From the NCBI RefSeq assembly GCF_009729855.1, contig NZ_WODA01000008.1:1-64000 (forward strand): DNA of 64,000 bases. The letters run 5' to 3'. The notes under the pieces are model-generated. The model ran no database searches. It was given only the letters and a program-made list of their open reading frames with translations, and was not told where the DNA came from. The DNA comes from Agromyces luteolus (GTDB lineage: Bacteria; Actinomycetota; Actinomycetes; Actinomycetales; Microbacteriaceae). The number at the start of each line of letters is the position of its first letter. The stretch's first letter is position 1. The position numbers and the translations under genes were made by a program. This document shows positions 61,426 through 64,000 of the stretch, piece by piece.

Positions 61426-63333
61426 TCAGAGCGTGAGGGATCCGACGATGCGTACGCTGCTGCCGCGCGGGGCGAGTTCGCTCGCCGCGGGCGCCTGCTC
61501 CTTCACGGTCGCGAGCGGCAGGAAGAGGTCGGGGAGCTCGTAGGCGACCGAGAATCCGGCGGCCTCGAGCTCGACGATCGCGTCGGACATGGTCTTGCCG
61601 ACGACGTTCGGCACCTCGACGGGCGCCGGTCCCTTCGACACCGTCAACCGCACCGTGTCGCCGGGGTTCATGGGGTCGTCGAGCCACTCCGCGGTGATGA
61701 CGGAGTCGACCGGGACGGCGTCGTCGTAGGCGGGATCGGCGAACTCGATCTTCAGGCCCGCGCCGTCGAGCCGGGACTGCGCCTCCCCGACCGCGAGGCC
61801 CTCGACCGGCGGCACCGGGCCGACCGAGACGACGAGCGTCAGCTTGCCGAGCTCCGCGTACTCGCCGCCCACGGCCGCACCGTCGGCGTCGAGCACCGCG
61901 AGGACCAGGCCTTCCGCGACGTCCGCGGAGAACTGCGTCCGGCTCTCCTCGGCGACGCTGAAGTCGGTCAACTGCGCACGGGCATCGGCCTCGGGCTGGC
62001 CCACGACGTCGGGAACGGGCAGGATCTGCGGCCCGGTCGAGACGAACATGGTCACGATCGATCCGCGGCGCGCGAGGTCGCCGGCCGGGGGATCGGTGCC
62101 GATGACCTGGCCCGCGGGCACGACGGGGTCGTTGCGGTCGACGGGCTCGACGCCGAAGCCGGCCTCCTCGAGCGCCTGCGTCGCGTTCTGGGGCAGCATC
62201 TCCGAGGTGGCGGGGATGCTCGCGAGCGCGCCCGGCCCTGCGCCGAAGTACCACCCCGTGCCGACCGAGAGGCCGGTCAGCAGCAGCACGAGTGCGAGCA
62301 GCCAGTACCCCCGGTTGCGTCGGCGGTTCGCGGACTGCTCGAGCACCCCTGCGTCGTCGTCGCCCTCGTCGACCGCCGTCGCGACGACCGCGCCGGCCGG
62401 AGCGAGCACCCGGGTCTCGGCGGTCGGCACGTCGGTGCCCGTGCCGATGACGAGGGTGTCGTGCATCGCCGTCTGCCGGCGTCCCGGGGTCAGGTCGGGT
62501 TCGATCTCGCGGAGGCGGTCGAGCATGATCCGCGCATCCGCCGGGCGCTGGTCGGGATCGCGCGACGTGGCCCAGAGCACGAGCGCGTCGAGTCCGGGCG
62601 GGACGGACGGCGTCCGCGTGCTCGGCGCGGGGACCGAGTCGTTGGCGTGCTGGTAGGCGATCTGCATCGGCGCCTCGCCGACGTAGGGCTGCTCGCCCGT
62701 CAGCATCTCGTACGCCATGATTCCGAGCGCGTAGATGTCGCTGCGGGCGTCGGCGACGCCTCGCGTGACGAGCTCGGGGGAGAGGTAGGCGATGGTCCCG
62801 AGCAGCGCCTGCCCCGTCGCGGTGTTCGCGCTCGCAGCGCGCGCGAGGCCGAAGTCGCCGAGCTTGATGCGACCGTCGTCGGCGAGCAGGACGTTCTCGG
62901 GCTTGAGGTCGCGATGGACGATCCCGGCCTTGTGCGCGGCCGCGAGGCCCGAGAGCACGGCGTCGAGGATGTCGACGGTCTGCTCGGGAGTGAGCCGCTT
63001 GTAGTCCTTCAGCAGGTCGCGCAGCGTGATGCCGGGAAGGTACTCCATGACGAGGTACGCCATGTCGGCGTCCTGTCCCTGGTCGAACACGTTCACCACG
63101 TTCGGGTGCGCCAGGCGTGCGGCCGAGCGCGCCTCCTGCACGAACCGGGTCTTGAACGTGTTGTCGTCGGCGAGGTGGCCGTGCATGACCTTGATCGCCA
63201 CCCGCCGCTCCAGGCGGAGGTCGGTCGCGAGGTAGACCGTCGCCATCCCGCCTCGCGCGATACGCGAGCGCACCTGGTACCGGCCGTCGACGAGACGGCC
63301 GATCATCGGGTCCGCGGGCGGGGCTGTGGTCAC
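61426..63333 (-). CDS. PASTA-domain serine/threonine kinase (PknL/PknB-like)
   Basis: This 635-residue kinase has its catalytic domain at about residues 19-280: glycine loop IARGGMATVYLA, K48, catalytic D142 in HRDLKPENVLL and D160 in DFGLA. One transmembrane helix (342-361) follows, then four extracellular PASTA repeats (about 371-635), each with VPxVVG-like or PV(E)GL starts. PASTA domains bind muropeptides or lipid II. TACACT lies 6 bases before the GTG. The gene is tail-to-tail with aroG, and pknL and aroG are also neighbours in mycobacteria. Confidence 0.93.
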   Translation of the reverse strand: MTTAPPADPMIGRLVDGRYQVRSRIARGGMATVYLATDLRLERRVAIKVMHGHLADDNTFKTRFVQEARSAARLAHPNVVNVFDQGQDADMAYLVMEYLPGITLRDLLKDYKRLTPEQTVDILDAVLSGLAAAHKAGIVHRDLKPENVLLADDGRIKLGDFGLARAASANTATGQALLGTIAYLSPELVTRGVADARSDIYALGIMAYEMLTGEQPYVGEAPMQIAYQHANDSVPAPSTRTPSVPPGLDALVLWATSRDPDQRPADARIMLDRLREIEPDLTPGRRQTAMHDTLVIGTGTDVPTAETRVLAPAGAVVATAVDEGDDDAGVLEQSANRRRNRGYWLLALVLLLTGLSVGTGWYFGAGPGALASIPATSEMLPQNATQALEEAGFGVEPVDRNDPVVPAGQVIGTDPPAGDLARRGSIVTMFVSTGPQILPVPDVVGQPEADARAQLTDFSVAEESRTQFSADVAEGLVLAVLDADGAAVGGEYAELGKLTLVVSVGPVPPVEGLAVGEAQSRLDGAGLKIEFADPAYDDAVPVDSVITAEWLDDPMNPGDTVRLTVSKGPAPVEVPNVVGKTMSDAIVELEAAGFSVAYELPDLFLPLATVKEQAPAASELAPRGSSVRIVGSLTL

Positions 63334-63339
63334 CGTACG

Positions 63340-63345
63340 AGTGTA
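63340..63345 (-). promoter_or_regulatory. -10 box TACACT of the kinase gene
   Basis: On the minus strand TACACT ends 6 bases before the GTG at 63333. This places the transcription start at or next to the start codon, so the kinase mRNA is probably leaderless. The remaining gap to the LysM gene holds nothing recognisable. Confidence 0.5.
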
Positions 63346-63430
63346 CGAAGTGGCATATGCCGTTCGGTGAACAAACGCCGGGACCTTCGGGATCGAAACG
63401 GCATCGTGACGAACGGACGGAGCCCTCCGT

Positions 63431-64000
63431 TCAGCCGAGTTCGTCGAGCCACCGGCGCGCCGACGACTCCCACTTCGCGTAGTGCTTCGGGTGGGCGCTG
63501 CGCTGCACCGCCTGCGCGGCATCCGTCACCGACATCCCGTCCCAGCCGGGGATGTCGAGCAGTCCGGGCGTCCGGCCGTCGTTCGGGGTCGTCGGCCCGC
63601 CGTAGAAGGCCGTCGCGGCCCGGACGGGGTCGAGCACCTCGTCGCGGGTGCCCCAACCCTGGCTGGGGCGCTGCTGGAAGAGCCCGAGCGAGTCGCGGTC
63701 GCCGTGCCGGACGTTGCGGAGGCCGGACTCCTGCGCGGCAGCGGCGAGGGCGATCACGATGGCCCGATCGGGGATCCCGAGGGACCGCCCCACGTCGACG
63801 ATGACCCGGGCGTTCGCCCGCATCTCCTCGTCGAGGCGCACGTCGAGCGCCGCGACGTTCGACGCTTCGACCATCGCTGCCCGGACGACGATGCGCTGGT
63901 CGGGGACGATGACGCTCGACGCGGTCAGCCCGTTGAGCTCGAGGAGCCGATCGAGCCCGACGCCGTACCGCTCGCCGATCCCGATGAGGGTGTCGCCTTC
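63431..64000 (-). CDS. LysM-domain, lysozyme-like cell-wall protein (N-terminus outside the window)
   Basis: The frame continues past the window edge; 189 residues are visible. The first 42 codons within the window read as a LysM repeat: EGDTLIGIGERYGVGLDRLLELNG, then VIVPDQRIVV. The rest is a helical domain with ALAAAAQESGLRNVRHGDRDSLGLFQQRPSQGWG, typical of lysozyme-like or transglycosylase-related actinobacterial proteins. It is upstream of the PASTA kinase on the same strand. It likely binds and perhaps cuts peptidoglycan. The true start is unseen. Confidence 0.82.
   Translation of the reverse strand, partial: EGDTLIGIGERYGVGLDRLLELNGLTASSVIVPDQRIVVRAAMVEASNVAALDVRLDEEMRANARVIVDVGRSLGIPDRAIVIALAAAAQESGLRNVRHGDRDSLGLFQQRPSQGWGTRDEVLDPVRAATAFYGGPTTPNDGRTPGLLDIPGWDGMSVTDAAQAVQRSAHPKHYAKWESSARRWLDELG

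Overview
The window is high-GC chromosomal DNA from an actinobacterium, most likely a member of the Microbacteriaceae (an Agromyces- or Microbacterium-like organism). I infer this from very strong G/C third-position bias, frequent GTG starts, many genes whose -10 box lies only 6-8 bases before the start codon, a C50-carotenoid operon, and housekeeping blocks in the order known from Mycobacterium and Corynebacterium. No prophage, IS element, integron, CRISPR array or restriction/defence island is visible, so this is mostly core genome with some lineage-specific genes. No stretch longer than about 210 bases lacks a gene.

Region 1 (1-16951): the 3' end of a 5S rRNA is followed by a repeat-rich, RGG-like disordered protein, a HAD phosphatase, and a long co-directional block: tlyA, NAD kinase, recN, pyrG, a Nudix ADP-ribose hydrolase, xerD, a ParA-like ATPase, scpA, scpB, an RluB-type pseudouridine synthase, prephenate dehydrogenase, cmk, der and a DUF167 protein. 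Start and stop codons overlap repeatedly, so the block is probably co-transcribed and translationally coupled. It combines chromosome maintenance (RecN, XerD, ParA, ScpAB), ribosome modification or assembly (TlyA, RluB, Der) and nucleotide supply (NadK, PyrG, Cmk).

Region 2 (16923-40893): short, mostly independent transcription units. They include DUF2071 and CHAD proteins, acetyltransferases, two deazaflavin-type oxidoreductases, MarR regulators, tRNA-Pro(GGG), Nudix enzymes, an esterase/acyltransferase pair, a Mug-type glycosylase, a GT-C-like membrane enzyme, a Fic protein with an AT-rich palindromic promoter, an ArsR-SulP operon with a perfect 26-bp palindrome, two paralogous secreted transglycosylase-like proteins, a mirrored MarR/EamA divergent promoter, a stand-alone NHEJ polymerase domain, a small alarmone synthetase, a YchJ protein and an S4 protein.

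Region 3 (40935-46612, minus strand): a complete idi-crtE-crtB-crtI-crtYe-crtYf-crtEb operon, predicted to make a cyclic C50 carotenoid of the decaprenoxanthin/sarcinaxanthin type from IPP.

Region 4 (46770-64000): a Nudix enzyme, a CDP-alcohol phosphatidyltransferase, the GarA-FtsR-MerR regulatory genes, a ParA divergent from pyruvate carboxylase, an EspI/MinD-like ATPase with peptide deformylase, a long-chain acyl-CoA synthetase, then a ROK glucokinase, a PlsC acyltransferase, class II DAHP synthase, a PASTA-domain Ser/Thr kinase and a truncated LysM protein. The kinase, the GarA phospho-switch and the LysM protein suggest one link between cell-wall sensing and central metabolism.

The most notable observations are a start-codon-proximal promoter pattern that resets several gene starts, an 88-codon gene that seems to begin with CTG, clear operator palindromes at ArsR, MarR and Fic genes, and a 36-bp repeat array encoding an RNA-binding-like disordered segment next to the rRNA operon.
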